From positions 1 to 64,000 of the forward strand of contig CAYRBJ010000002.1 of assembly GCA_964422615.1 (NCBI GenBank): a DNA stretch of 64,000 bases, in the 5' to 3' direction. A program made the position numbers and the translations under genes. A model generated the notes under the pieces. It saw only the letters and a list, made by a program, of their open reading frames with translations. It did no database searches and was not told the origin of the DNA. This document shows positions 1 to 8,619 of this stretch, one piece after another; position 1 is the stretch's first letter, and every line of letters starts with the position of its first letter. The DNA comes from DATLWN01 sp964422615. GTDB lineage: Bacteria > Pseudomonadota > Zetaproteobacteria > Mariprofundales > Mariprofundaceae.

Positions 1-53
<53 letters not shown>

Positions 54-69
54 TCGTGAAGTGCGCCGA

Positions 70-97
70 ACTATAGCGACGGGGGAGGGAGTGTCAA
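70..97 (-). promoter_or_regulatory. Sigma-70 promoter of tRNA-fMet
   Basis: On the minus strand a perfect -35 TTGACA (97-92) and a near-perfect -10 TATAGT (75-70) are separated by 16 bases, placed 17 bases before the tRNA 5' end, as expected for a stable-RNA promoter. A GC-rich stretch follows the -10. Confidence 0.8.
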
Positions 98-110
98 ATT
101 TGAACGTGCC

Positions 111-800
111 TTACTGCATGGCCTCGGCCAGGGTTTCCAGGGCCTGCATGTCGATTTTCACCAGGCTACGTCCCTGGATGGGGATGATGATGCCTTCCTT
201 CTTCAGGGTGCTGATGGCGCGGGAGATGGTTTCGCGGCTGGTGGACAGCTGGTCCGCCATCAACTGGTGCGTCGGCAGGCGTACCTGGGCGGTCGTGCCG
301 CCATTGCTGCTTTGGCCGTAGCGCAGACAGAAATCCAGGATGTAATTGTACAGCCGGTGGGGCACATCCATGGTACTGATGCGCTCCAGCACCTGCGTGG
401 TGCGCCTGAGTCGGGATACCAGTTCGCTCAGCAGCTTCAAGGCGATCGCAGGCCGCTCGAGCAGCAGGCGCTCGAAGTCCGGCCTGCGGATCTGCGCCAG
501 GCTGGAATCCTCCATGGTGCTGACGGTGGCCGAGCGAGGCTGGCGGTCGAGCAGCGACATCTCTCCGAACACACCACCCTCTCCGAGCAGGGAGAGCACG
601 ACCTCCTTGCCCTCCGCGGTATACGAGGAGATCTTGGCCGAACCCTTGAGGATGATGAACAGCGAGTCCCCGACATCGCCTTCCTGCACCACGATTGATT
701 TGCGGGGCACGTTGCGGGTGGAGACCAGGGCCACGATGGCGTCGATTTCCTGGTCGTTCAGCTCCGAGAACATGGGGACCTTGCGGATCAGGTTACGCAT
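111..800 (-). CDS. Crp/Fnr-family transcriptional regulator
   Basis: 229 aa with the standard two-domain layout: an N-terminal cyclic-nucleotide-binding beta-roll (about residues 10-120, with GDVGDSLFIILKG and the GEMSLLD turn) and a C-terminal winged helix whose recognition helix reads TSRETISRAI, the R-E-x-x-x-R arrangement of CRP and FNR. The N-terminal cysteine cluster that holds the [4Fe-4S] sensor in FNR is absent, so it is not an FNR-type oxygen sensor; the effector cannot be told. The start overlaps the end of the DUF190 gene by 8 bases, so the two are translationally coupled. Targets are unknown, but the respiratory island nearby is a plausible place to look. Confidence 0.9.
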   Translation of the reverse strand: MRNLIRKVPMFSELNDQEIDAIVALVSTRNVPRKSIVVQEGDVGDSLFIILKGSAKISSYTAEGKEVVLSLLGEGGVFGEMSLLDRQPRSATVSTMEDSSLAQIRRPDFERLLLERPAIALKLLSELVSRLRRTTQVLERISTMDVPHRLYNYILDFCLRYGQSSNGGTTAQVRLPTHQLMADQLSTSRETISRAISTLKKEGIIIPIQGRSLVKIDMQALETLAEAMQ

Positions 801-1125
801 CGCTGGCCTCCCAATCGTTCTTCATCAGCGATACATGCCACACCGCCACCAGATGCGCATTCAGATGTGGGCGCATGATCTCCAGGGCGTGGGCTATGCG
901 CTCCTCGGTGTCGATGGCTTCGACGAGCAGCGGCAGGTCGCTGGACAGGGACAGAAACGACGTGGAATGGACGCCGTGCGCACCGATGCCCTCGGTGGCA
1001 CGCAGTACCGACACCCCGCGCAGCCCCGCCTGCTTGCACAGGGACAGGATGGATTCCATGGCCGGCTTGCCATCGATCTGATCCGATTCGGACAGATATA
1101 TCCTCATACATCTACCTGGAAGCAT
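793..1125 (-). CDS. DUF190 family protein
   Basis: 110 aa, whole length matching the DUF190 fold: a start of the type MRIYLSESD, a helix, then LRGVSVLRATEGIGAHG, the signature region of the family. DUF190 proteins are small trimeric PII-like proteins often found beside CrcB fluoride channels or regulators; their role is unclear. The start at 1125 has GGGGGAA four bases upstream; an ATG six codons later (1107) would begin exactly at the conserved domain and is an equally good choice. It overlaps the Crp-like regulator gene by 8 bases, so the pair forms one operon. Confidence 0.85.
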   Translation of the reverse strand: MLPGRCMRIYLSESDQIDGKPAMESILSLCKQAGLRGVSVLRATEGIGAHGVHSTSFLSLSSDLPLLVEAIDTEERIAHALEIMRPHLNAHLVAVWHVSLMKNDWEASDA

Positions 1126-1154
1126 GGTTCCCCCTTCCCCCATTCAAGGCAACC

Positions 1155-1243
1155 TGGTACCGGGAGCGGGACTCGAACCCGCACAGACCTTCCGGTCCGA
1201 GGGATTTTAAGTCCCTTGCGTCTACCGATTCCGCCATCCCGGC
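1155..1243 (-). tRNA. tRNA-Leu(TAA)
   Basis: The minus strand folds as an 89-nt class II tRNA: acceptor GCCGGGA/TCCCGGT, D arm, anticodon loop CTTAAAA with anticodon TAA, a long variable arm (CTCGGACCGGAAGGTCTGTG) typical of leucine tRNAs, T arm GGGTTCGAGTCCC, and an encoded CCA end. Confidence 0.97.
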
Positions 1244-1253
1244 CCAGGGATCA

Positions 1254-1281
1254 ATGATGCCAAGGATTGGCATGCGAGCAA
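1254..1281 (-). promoter_or_regulatory. Probable promoter of tRNA-Leu
   Basis: The minus strand shows TTGCTC (1281-1276), a 16-base spacer and CATCAT (1259-1254), ending 11 bases before the tRNA. The spacer GCATGCCAATCCTTGG closely resembles the spacer of the tRNA-Gly promoter at 4051-4078, which supports it although both hexamers are imperfect. Confidence 0.55.
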
Positions 1282-1430
1282 GCATCGGCTTCGCTACCGG
1301 GAATTTGTATCGCCGCTCAGCGGAGATTTCGGACCGCATCAGCCTGCGGCCGGAACCATGCCGGGAGAGAATATGCCAAAGACGGTGTGGCGATACATAT
1401 GCAGGGGAATGTAGACCAGTGCCTGGCGCG

Positions 1431-1456
1431 ATGCCAAGCCGCCCAAGGCTTGGCAT
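1431..1456. repeat. Perfect 10-bp inverted repeat downstream of the DUF748 gene
   Basis: ATGCCAAGCC (1431-1440) and GGCTTGGCAT (1447-1456) are exact reverse complements around a 6-base loop, 25 bases past the end of the minus-strand DUF748 gene. No T-run follows on the minus strand, so it is not a classical terminator. The rest of 1244-1480 contains no gene I can support. Confidence 0.6.
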
Positions 1457-1480
1457 CATCGAAATGCGTGTAAACCGGCC

Positions 1481-3727
1481 CTAGTTGAGCAGCAGCTCCA
1501 CCCGGCCGCCGGCATCCGGCCGCGTGTCGACCTTCGGCAGGCAGGCGAACAGGCGGTCCGGGCTGATGCCGGCAGCTACCAGGGCCTTGATCACCCCCGT
1601 GGAGCGGGCGGATGCCAGGGACTGCAGGCGAGCGTTCTTCACCTTGTTGCCGGGTTCCGGTGGCGGTGACGGGCTGGCGGATTTGGCCAGCATTTCGGCC
1701 CGGCTGGCGACGCCACAGACCTGAAGCCGCAAGGGTTTCTGTTTCATCAACTGGGCAATCTTGCCGATGTACGCCTTGGCCTGGTCGGACAGCCTCGCCG
1801 TGCGTGGGGCGAAGGAGATCGGCGTCAGCCGGGGTCTGGAAGCATAGCCGATGATAGCCGATGCCAGGGAGAAGGCAGGCAGAATACTGCCGTAAGGCTG
1901 CAGCAGCAGCGAGGCGTAGCTGATGGCCCCCGACCTGATGGCCGAGGCAAGTGCCTGATTGATGACATCATTGAGGTGAATGTTCGGGTCGTCGAGGCGG
2001 CCGCTGACCGGCACCTTCAGGGATATATTCCCCTGATTGTCGCTGAGCATGCTCACGGCCATGTCCAGCGGCATGCCGACGTTCTGGCTTGCTTTGCCGG
2101 ATGCGTCTGGGCTCGGGGCCGTCAGCGACAGGTTGCGGATGTTAAGGCTGTTCTGGGCGTCGATGCTATGGTTATGGATGCGCCACTGAGCGTCCACATC
2201 CATCTGCCCGGTGCGGATGGCGCTGCCGAAATCCTTTTCCACGTAGCCGGACAGGGCAGGCATGCTCAGGCGCTTGATGGCGATGGCGAGCTTGACCACC
2301 GGGTTGGCGGGGTTCGGTTCCACCTCACCCTTGACGGTGAATTGGCCCTGATCTCCCAGTTTGAAGGCGGCATCCAGGGCGCCGGGCTGCTTGCCGCTCG
2401 TGTCCAGCGATGAGAGGCGGAAGGATTCGACCGCCAGCCTGCCCTGGAAAGGCGGATGGACGGCGTTGTCGGTGAAGGCGATGTTACTTCCCTTGTCGAT
2501 TGTCACCAGGCCAATGCGGATGCCGGTCGAGGCCGATGCGCTGGCAGCGACTGGCGCCCTGCCCAGGCCGGGCGGGGACGGCGGCAGGATGCCCTGCAGG
2601 CGGTTCAGCACGGCCATGCCGTTTTTCTCATGCTGCAGGGCGAGGTTCAGGCCGCGGAAATCCAGACGGCCCAGCCGGACGCTGGCAGGCAGGGCGATGT
2701 CGGCATCGGAGGCGGTGATCCCGCCGATGCTGCCCATGGACTGGTTCTTAGTTGCGGGCAGCGCGATATCACGGATCATCAGACGGGCGAAGGTGGCGTG
2801 ATTCATATTGGCCAAGGACAGCGTATGCAGCGATGCCTTGCGGATGGAGGCCAGACTGATCCTTCCGGATGTGTCGGCTGCCTTGGCCGGATTGGCGCTG
2901 AGCTGCAATGCTTCGACCTCGATATCACGCGCCTTGAAACTTGCCGGCCCGTGCATGGAGACGCCGGAAACAAGGGTATGCCCGATGGTTAGCGTGAGTT
3001 GCCCGTCTTTGGCGTTCACGGTCAGTCCCTCCACCTTGATGGCGGTATTTCTTGCGGCGACGGTGTCCAGGGACGCTCCCGGTCCGGGCAGGATCAACTG
3101 ACCTCGAAGCAGAAGGCCGACATCGACGAATTGGTAGCCGAGGCCGGAGAACGAGCTGGGTCCCAACCGCAGCGTGGTATTCAGTATCTGATTTCCAGCC
3201 TGCGACAGGAAGGCATGGTCGATATCCAGCGACTGGATGGGTACATCCAGCTTCAGATCATGGCCGGAGAGCCGGATGTGCACGTCCTTCAGGCTGACTC
3301 GGTGCAGGAAGGCATACCACGGCTTCGAAGAATCCGCCGTGGCGGGAGCGGCGGCCGGCATGACCAGGCCGGCAATCATCCAGGCGCCTTTTGTGCCCTG
3401 CGCCAGCTCCAGGTGGGCATGATCAAGTGCGATATCCCGGACATAGATCTGGTGATGCAGCAGTGGCCACCAGTCTATGTTGATCGCCGCCTGCCCTACC
3501 TCCAGGCCGGGACCCGCCTTCAGGTTGTAAACGGACATGGACCAAGTGAACGGATTGATCCTGACGGCACCGATCCTGGCATCGGCGATGCCATGGTCGT
3601 GCAGCCAGTCGACGGCGAACAGGCGGATCGCCGGCGGGGCGGCAAGCTCCAGGGCGGTCGCAAGCCCGAGCACGACCAGCAGGGTGATGGTGACGCGGTG
3701 TTTCAGAATGCGGAGCAGGGTGGCCAT
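1481..3727 (-). CDS. DUF748 / AsmA-like envelope protein with C-terminal OmpA-like region
   Basis: 748 aa. It has an N-terminal membrane anchor (about residues 8-35), then a long beta-rich region of the DUF748/AsmA type; the early segment WLHDHGIADARIGAVRINPF and the repeated beta strands are characteristic. Near the C terminus (about 640-748) a segment with FAPRTARLSDQAKAYIGKIA and SLASARSTGVIKALVAAGI looks like the distal part of an OmpA-like peptidoglycan-binding fold. Proteins of this family are periplasmic and related to intermembrane lipid-transfer bridges; the exact role here is not known. GGAGAA precedes the ATG. It appears monocistronic. Confidence 0.85.
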   Translation of the reverse strand: MATLLRILKHRVTITLLVVLGLATALELAAPPAIRLFAVDWLHDHGIADARIGAVRINPFTWSMSVYNLKAGPGLEVGQAAINIDWWPLLHHQIYVRDIALDHAHLELAQGTKGAWMIAGLVMPAAAPATADSSKPWYAFLHRVSLKDVHIRLSGHDLKLDVPIQSLDIDHAFLSQAGNQILNTTLRLGPSSFSGLGYQFVDVGLLLRGQLILPGPGASLDTVAARNTAIKVEGLTVNAKDGQLTLTIGHTLVSGVSMHGPASFKARDIEVEALQLSANPAKAADTSGRISLASIRKASLHTLSLANMNHATFARLMIRDIALPATKNQSMGSIGGITASDADIALPASVRLGRLDFRGLNLALQHEKNGMAVLNRLQGILPPSPPGLGRAPVAASASASTGIRIGLVTIDKGSNIAFTDNAVHPPFQGRLAVESFRLSSLDTSGKQPGALDAAFKLGDQGQFTVKGEVEPNPANPVVKLAIAIKRLSMPALSGYVEKDFGSAIRTGQMDVDAQWRIHNHSIDAQNSLNIRNLSLTAPSPDASGKASQNVGMPLDMAVSMLSDNQGNISLKVPVSGRLDDPNIHLNDVINQALASAIRSGAISYASLLLQPYGSILPAFSLASAIIGYASRPRLTPISFAPRTARLSDQAKAYIGKIAQLMKQKPLRLQVCGVASRAEMLAKSASPSPPPEPGNKVKNARLQSLASARSTGVIKALVAAGISPDRLFACLPKVDTRPDAGGRVELLLN

Positions 3728-3843
3728 AGGATTCTCCGGCGGTTTGCGGGGGCTGTTGCTGCTATTCTGTTAAAGTATAGATCATGGCGTAGCCATCGGC
3801 GCCATGGCTCGGCATAAGACCGGGCAGGGTCCGCTGGGCGGTG

Positions 3844-3918
<75 letters not shown>

Positions 3919-3931
3919 GGGCCATGGAACG

Positions 3932-3955
3932 AAAAAAAGGGGGCCGTTCGGCCCC
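3932..3955 (-). terminator. Intrinsic terminator between tRNA-Gly and tRNA-Cys
   Basis: Minus strand: GGGGCC-GAAC-GGCCCC stem-loop immediately followed by seven T. It sits after tRNA-Gly and before tRNA-Cys, so tRNA-Cys must be made by read-through or from a separate promoter that I do not see in the 13 bases left. Confidence 0.75.
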
Positions 3956-3960
3956 TGATC

Positions 3961-4036
3961 TGGAGCGGGAAACCGGTCTCGAACCGGCGACCTCAACCTT
4001 GGCAAGGTTGCGCTCTACCAACTGAGCTATTCCCGC
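3961..4036 (-). tRNA. tRNA-Gly(GCC)
   Basis: 76 nt on the minus strand: acceptor GCGGGAA/TTCCCGC, D arm TAGCTCAGTTGGTAGAG, anticodon loop CTTGCCAAG with anticodon GCC, T arm CGGTTCGAGACCG, encoded CCA. It is preceded by the promoter at 4051-4078. Confidence 0.97.
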
Positions 4037-4050
4037 GAAGCGCGCGCCGA

Positions 4051-4078
4051 ATAATGCCAAGCACGGGCATGCTGTCAA
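4051..4078 (-). promoter_or_regulatory. Promoter of tRNA-Gly
   Basis: The minus strand shows TTGACA (4078-4073), a 16-base spacer and CATTAT (4056-4051), 14 bases before the tRNA-Gly 5' end. The spacer GCATGCCCGTGCTTGG is nearly that of the tRNA-Leu promoter. Confidence 0.7.
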
Positions 4079-4179
4079 GCGCCTGGCGGTGAAGATTGTG
4101 CATGCAGGAGGCAGCAAGTTTTGTCAGGATGCGTGACGTCGCCACAAGGGAAGGCGAGCCTGTGCCCGAGGAGGACGGT

Positions 4180-5553
4180 TTGATCGACAAGTCTGAACGC
4201 AAGATTTACATCCTCGATACCAACGTGCTGATCCATGATCCCAGTGCGTTGACCCGCTTCGATGAGCATGATGTCGTTTTGCCCATCGCGGTGCTTGAGG
4301 AGATGGACAAGGTCAAGCGCGGATTTGATGAACTGGCCCGCAACGTGCGCGCTGTTTCCCGCCAACTCGATGAGATCAGCGCCGATTGCCACGATCTGGA
4401 CAAGGGTTGCCCGTTGCCCGGCGGCGGATCGCTGTTTTTCGAACTGAACCACCGGGCACTGGAGATTCTGCCGGAGTCACTGGCGCGCGGCAGCGGTGAC
4501 AACCGTATCATCGCCGTGACCATGGCGCTGCAGAAGGATCATCCGGAGCGCGATGTCATTCTGGTATCCAAGGACATCAACCTGCGTATCAAGGCGCGGG
4601 CACTCGGGCTGAACGCTGAGGATTACCGCTCGGACAAGGTGGTGGATGACCTGGCGATACTTTGCAGTGGTCGGGTGCAGTTGGGCGAGGGGTCCTGGGC
4701 CGACGGCAGTCAAATGCAGGTTGATGACGTGGTCGAGGACGGCAACCACCACGTCAGCCATTACCGGTTCGACTGGCCGGAGCAGTTGCCGTTGCCGCAT
4801 ATCAACGATTTCGTGGAACTGTCCGGGGAAAAGGGGCAGGCGCTGCGCTGCATCGGGGTGGGACCGAACAGGCAGGTACACCTGAAGGAGATGTATTCCT
4901 ATCGCGGTGCCAGAAACGCCGTCTGGGGCGTGCAGGCGCGCAATGCCGAGCAGAACATGGCGATGAACCTGCTGATGGACCCGAGCATGGACATGGTCAG
5001 CGTTCTCGGTCTGGCTGGGTCCGGCAAGACCCTGCTGGCCCTGGCCAGCGGCCTGAACCAGACCCTCGATCTCGGCGTCTACGAGCGCATCGTGGTGACG
5101 CGGGCCACCGTGCCGATGGGCCAGGATATCGGGTTCCTGCCCGGCACGGAGAAGGAGAAGATGGAGCCCTGGATGGGGGCGATCAGCGACAACCTGAAAC
5201 TGCTGCTTGGCAATGATTTCCATGGCTTGTCGGCCCTGGACCAGTACAAGATCGAGATTACGTCGCTGTCCTTCGCCCGCGGGCGCACATTCACAAAGAC
5301 CTGGCTGATCGTGGATGAGGCGCAGAACCTGTCGCCGCACCAGATGAAGACGCTGGTCACGCGCATGGGCGAAGGCTCGAAGATCATCATTCTCGGCAAC
5401 AATGCCCAGATCGACACGCCTTATCTGACGGCGCATACCAACGGCCTGTCGATGGCGGTGATGCGTTTCGCCGGCTGGCCCCATGCCGGACACATCACGC
5501 TGCGCGCCAGCGAGCGCTCACGCCTGGCGGCCTATGCCGCCGAGGTGATGTAG
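4180..5553 (+). CDS. PIN domain-PhoH family ATPase
   Basis: 457 aa from the TTG chosen here. An N-terminal PIN nuclease-like domain begins KIYILDTNVLIHDP and holds the conserved acidic residues (D of LDTNV, EE of VLEEMDK, D of LVSKD). The C-terminal PhoH P-loop ATPase has LGLAGSGKTLLALA and the Walker B stretch WLIVDEAQNLS. This is the PhoH2/YlaK-type architecture, linked to RNA unwinding and cleavage. The TTG has GAGGAGG six bases upstream and lets the protein begin right before the PIN domain, as in relatives; an ATG at 4102 would add 26 residues with no clear ribosome site. Confidence 0.88.
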   Translation: MIDKSERKIYILDTNVLIHDPSALTRFDEHDVVLPIAVLEEMDKVKRGFDELARNVRAVSRQLDEISADCHDLDKGCPLPGGGSLFFELNHRALEILPESLARGSGDNRIIAVTMALQKDHPERDVILVSKDINLRIKARALGLNAEDYRSDKVVDDLAILCSGRVQLGEGSWADGSQMQVDDVVEDGNHHVSHYRFDWPEQLPLPHINDFVELSGEKGQALRCIGVGPNRQVHLKEMYSYRGARNAVWGVQARNAEQNMAMNLLMDPSMDMVSVLGLAGSGKTLLALASGLNQTLDLGVYERIVVTRATVPMGQDIGFLPGTEKEKMEPWMGAISDNLKLLLGNDFHGLSALDQYKIEITSLSFARGRTFTKTWLIVDEAQNLSPHQMKTLVTRMGEGSKIIILGNNAQIDTPYLTAHTNGLSMAVMRFAGWPHAGHITLRASERSRLAAYAAEVM

Positions 5554-5559
5554 AGGGGG

Positions 5560-7125
5560 CTAGCGTCCCGGCCAGCGGTCGCTGGCCGTGAAAATGCGGA
5601 TGTCCGCCTCGTCCGGCCTTTGGTAGCGGGTCAGCTGCGACTCGAGCACGGCCAGATCGGCATCGGATACATCGCCGCCCGTCGTGTTGCGCTGCCGGAT
5701 GCGTTGCCTGAGCACCGCCGGGGGCAGATCCAGCCACAACAGGTGCGGGGGGATCCCGTGTTTTTGCGCCAGCCGCCGCACCTGGTCGCGGTGGGTGCGC
5801 GCAAGGAAGGTGGCATCGAGGATGACGGGGTATCCTGCGGCCAGCGCCGCATCCGCCCCAGTGATCATCGCTGCATAGGTCGCCTCAGTCATCTGAGGCG
5901 TGTACAGCGATGCGGCGGAACCGGCGCCCAGGCGTTTGCGCGTGGCGTCCGAGCGGATCACCAGGGCCCGTTCCGCAGCGCTGCCGATCAGGGCGAGATG
6001 GCTCTTGCCGCTGCCCGACAGTCCACCGACGGCGTACAGGGCGGGCCTGCCTGCGGGCATGCCGTAGGAAACGGCCAGATCAAAGTAGCGTCGAGACTCC
6101 TGTATGTTGGCCTCGGCCTCGTCTTCCGGCATGCCGGTGTCCTTGGATAGCAGGAGGGCGACCTTGCCACGCACGCCGGCCCGATAGAGCTGGTACAGGC
6201 GCAGCAGCACCAGTCCCTGGTAATCCCCGGTGTGCTCGAGATAACGGGAAAGAAAGCGCATGCCCAGTTCAGGGTGGCCCTTGGCATCACAGTCCATGGC
6301 CAGGAAGGCGGCATCGCTCATGGTATCGATCAGGCGAAGCTCATCGTTGAACTCGATGCAGTCGAAGACACGTGGTTCGCCGTGTACCAGGGCGATGTTG
6401 CCCAGATGCAAATCCCCATGGCAGGCCCGGATGAATCCGTCTTTTTGCCGCTGCCGGATCTGTGGCTCCAGGTTTTGCAGCATGCGGGATGCGCGTCGAT
6501 CGAGCTCCGGCGTCGGGTCCGGCGGCCCGCAGTGCGTGAACAGCTGCGTGGACGCGTGCAGATTCTCCGAGATGTATCGGCGCAGAATCGCCGCGTCCCC
6601 GAAGCCGGATGCGCGGACGACCTCGGCCGAGTTGTGGAAATTGGCGATCTGGCCGGCCAGCGTATCCATCCATGCTGGGTCGAACCGCGGGTGATCGATT
6701 TCGCGCGCGAACAGGGCTTCGGGGTCGAACTGGGTCATTTTCAGGCAATACTCGACGGCACCGGCATCGTCGCCCGTGCCGCCCAACCGGTATCCCCGTG
6801 CCGATGTCAAGATGGGCAGCACATCCAGGTAAAGATCCGGCGCCAGCCGGCGGTTCAGCACCAGCTCCTTCAGGCACATGGCATGCCTTTTGTCGAGGGA
6901 AGAGAAGTCGAGAAAGCCGAAATCGACCGGCTTCTTGACCTTGTAGGCATAGGGACCGGTCAGAATGACCCAGGAGATATGCGTCTGGATCAGGCGGATG
7001 CCGGTGGTGGAGTGCTCATAGAAGGACGGTTCCAGCATGGCCTGGACGGCTGCCGGGAGTCGGACCGGCGCATGCGCGCCGTGTGATGCCGAGGATCGCA
7101 TGCCATCAGGATAGCCGATCCGCAC
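5560..7125 (-). CDS. Phosphotransferase-AAA kinase fusion protein
   Basis: 521 aa, two domains. The N-terminal part (about 30-340) resembles aminoglycoside phosphotransferase-like kinases: YKVKKPVDFGFLDFSSL, the catalytic-loop style CHGDLHLGNI and the metal-binding DCIEFN. The C-terminal part (about 355-521) is a P-loop kinase with GGLSGSGKSHLA and a lid region. This fusion is widespread in proteobacteria and its substrate is unknown; despite the name no drug resistance is implied. It converges with the phoH gene, 6 bases apart. Confidence 0.85.
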   Translation of the reverse strand: MRIGYPDGMRSSASHGAHAPVRLPAAVQAMLEPSFYEHSTTGIRLIQTHISWVILTGPYAYKVKKPVDFGFLDFSSLDKRHAMCLKELVLNRRLAPDLYLDVLPILTSARGYRLGGTGDDAGAVEYCLKMTQFDPEALFAREIDHPRFDPAWMDTLAGQIANFHNSAEVVRASGFGDAAILRRYISENLHASTQLFTHCGPPDPTPELDRRASRMLQNLEPQIRQRQKDGFIRACHGDLHLGNIALVHGEPRVFDCIEFNDELRLIDTMSDAAFLAMDCDAKGHPELGMRFLSRYLEHTGDYQGLVLLRLYQLYRAGVRGKVALLLSKDTGMPEDEAEANIQESRRYFDLAVSYGMPAGRPALYAVGGLSGSGKSHLALIGSAAERALVIRSDATRKRLGAGSAASLYTPQMTEATYAAMITGADAALAAGYPVILDATFLARTHRDQVRRLAQKHGIPPHLLWLDLPPAVLRQRIRQRNTTGGDVSDADLAVLESQLTRYQRPDEADIRIFTASDRWPGR

Positions 7126-7160
7126 GCAATGGACCGCGCTACGCCTCGGGTGGGGTCGGC

Positions 7161-7604
7161 TCAGTGCTGTGTGATGTATAATCCGCGATTGATGTCGCCG
7201 ATGCTGACGATGCCGGCAAGCCTGCCCTGATCGGTCACGGGAATGCGCCGCAGGTTCTTCAGGCCCATATACGAGGCGGCCTTCAGCACCGGATCGTCCA
7301 CAGACACGGTCATCGGATCCGGTGTCATCACGTCGCGCACCTTCATGCGCATGACCCTCTTGTAGTTCTCCTCCATGCCTTCGAAGTCGCGGGCGTTCAC
7401 GGCATCGTGGACATATTCGCCGAAGTTCGGATACAGCGGCAGCATGGTGTCGCGGATGGTGACAATGCCCAGCAGTTCGCCATGACCGCCAGTGACCGGC
7501 AGCGAGCCGCAGCGGCGCATGATCATCCTCTGTACCGCAGTGCCCAGCGTGTCTTCCGGCTTGACGGTCACCAAACCCGTGGTCATCACATCAGAAACCT
7601 TCAT
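7161..7604 (-). CDS. CBS domain protein
   Basis: 147 aa made of two CBS motifs: residues 1-60 (MKVSDVMTTGLVTVKPEDT ... GSLPVT) and about 90-147 (VRDVMTPDPMTVSVDDPV ... LRRIPVTDQGRLAGIVSIGD). A stand-alone CBS pair normally binds adenine nucleotides and senses energy state; no catalytic domain is present. GGAGG lies 5 bases before the ATG. Monocistronic by appearance. Confidence 0.88.
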   Translation of the reverse strand: MKVSDVMTTGLVTVKPEDTLGTAVQRMIMRRCGSLPVTGGHGELLGIVTIRDTMLPLYPNFGEYVHDAVNARDFEGMEENYKRVMRMKVRDVMTPDPMTVSVDDPVLKAASYMGLKNLRRIPVTDQGRLAGIVSIGDINRGLYITQH

Positions 7605-7703
7605 GTGTCATGTCCTCCTGTGGATCTATTTTAGACGGGCATCCGGAATCCGGACGGTTGGGCAGGCTTGCAGTCAGGTCCGTGTCCAACGTGCCGGTGA
7701 TGC

Positions 7704-7736
7704 AAAAAAGGGCCACCTGCTGTTGCAGGCGGCCCC
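7704..7736 (-). terminator. Terminator after the tandem small-peptide genes
   Basis: Minus strand: an 11-bp stem GGGCCGCCTGC-AACA-GCAGGTGGCCC with one mismatch, followed by six T. It lies 19 bases past the stop of the 31-aa peptide gene and closes that transcript. Confidence 0.8.
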
Positions 7737-7755
7737 TTTGTTAAAGGTGGTGGTG

Positions 7756-7851
7756 TCAGCTGTTGTGCGCGGTCTCCACGAAATGTGCGAATGACGTGGT
7801 GCCGAAAAACACGAGTACAGCAGCGGTGATGGTGTAAATAAGTTCCTTCAT
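7756..7851 (-). CDS. 31-aa single-pass membrane peptide (paralogue 2)
   Basis: 31 codons from ATG with GGGAGG six bases upstream. The product has a MKELIYTIT start, one hydrophobic helix (AAVLVFFGTTSFA) and a short polar tail. It matches the peptide encoded just upstream (7935-8024) at MKEL.Y..TAAV..FFG.T.FA.FVE, so the two are tandem paralogues. A terminator follows. Their size, topology and position beside oxidase genes suggest small accessory subunits of a respiratory complex; that is inference and I recognise no family. Confidence 0.72.
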   Translation of the reverse strand: MKELIYTITAAVLVFFGTTSFAHFVETAHNS

Positions 7852-7934
7852 GTCATACCTCCCTGAGGTTGGGGTTTTTTGTGTCGGGCGGGGAAGCCTC
7901 CCCGCATCCGATAAGCCGGTTCGCCTGTCGTCCC

Positions 7935-8024
7935 TTACTGTACGGACTCGACAAAGCCGGCAAAGGCCGTGATGCCGAAAAAGGTGACGACAGCGGCGAT
8001 GGTCACATACCAGAGTTCCTTCAT
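7935..8024 (-). CDS. 29-aa single-pass membrane peptide (paralogue 1)
   Basis: 29 codons. The start is the ATG at 8024, because AAGGAG lies at the right distance (7 bases) and the protein then begins MKELWYVTIAAVV in register with its paralogue; an ATG two codons earlier is too close to the ribosome site. It has one transmembrane helix and the ending FAGFVESVQ. The gene pair is cotranscribed and ends at the terminator 7704-7736. The 205 bases upstream (8025-8229) probably hold its promoter, but I cannot fix the hexamers. Confidence 0.72.
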   Translation of the reverse strand: MKELWYVTIAAVVTFFGITAFAGFVESVQ

Positions 8025-8229
8025 ATCCATGCTCCTTCGTCTTGTTTCGCGGATGCCCGAAGCGCCCGCCTGACAACCGTTAATGTACGGATGCCACATG
8101 GGGACGGCATGAACCCATCATTAGAAAACGTTTATTTTTCAATGGTTATCGTGACCAGCGTCACCAAGGATGCGAAAATATGCAGCCGGAAGGCCGCAGG
8201 TCCGTGTCCGTCCCAGGCAATCCTACGAA

Positions 8230-8619
8230 TCAGTCGGATTGCTTGATCAGGGTGATCGGGGCCTCGTGGGGAAGGGACAGTACGACGCGTTTGTGCGTCA
8301 AATCCGGGTCCAGCATGATCGGCCCGTTCCAATATCCGCCGGCGTCGATACCGATCTTTCCTTTGAGCATTTCGTAATTGGACAGCAGTCGGATCGGTGG
8401 TTTGTGGTCCGGAAACTCCAGTTTGACGGTGGTGTCCGGATAAAAGCGCAGGGTGCCGGTGCCATTGACCTGACGCCACTGGCCGGTCAGGGCGCTGATG
8501 ATTTGTGGCGGCGGGGTGTTATCCGTCGTCGGACATCCGGATAGGGCGAGGGTCAGGCATACGCCGATCAGGTACCTGCGTATGCTGATGCCCAGAAGCG
8601 GCAGCCGGAGTCGGTTCAT
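8230..8619 (-). CDS. Small lipoprotein of unknown function
   Basis: 129 aa. A type II signal peptide with basic n-region (ISIRRYLIGVCL) and lipobox LSGC puts the mature protein in the envelope, anchored at Cys about residue 35. The mature part, with ALTGQWRQVNGTGTLRFYP, looks like a small beta-barrel or lipocalin-like module but I cannot name a family. The start at 8619 (GGGGAA upstream) is chosen because it places the signal peptide correctly. It is divergent from the cytochrome operon at 8811, sharing 190 bases of intergenic DNA. Confidence 0.7.
   Translation of the reverse strand: MNRLRLPLLGISIRRYLIGVCLTLALSGCPTTDNTPPPQIISALTGQWRQVNGTGTLRFYPDTTVKLEFPDHKPPIRLLSNYEMLKGKIGIDAGGYWNGPIMLDPDLTHKRVVLSLPHEAPITLIKQSD

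Noticed and set aside
1431..1456. Terminator of the DUF748 gene
   Set aside because: A perfect stem, but no T-run on either strand; kept as inverted repeat only.
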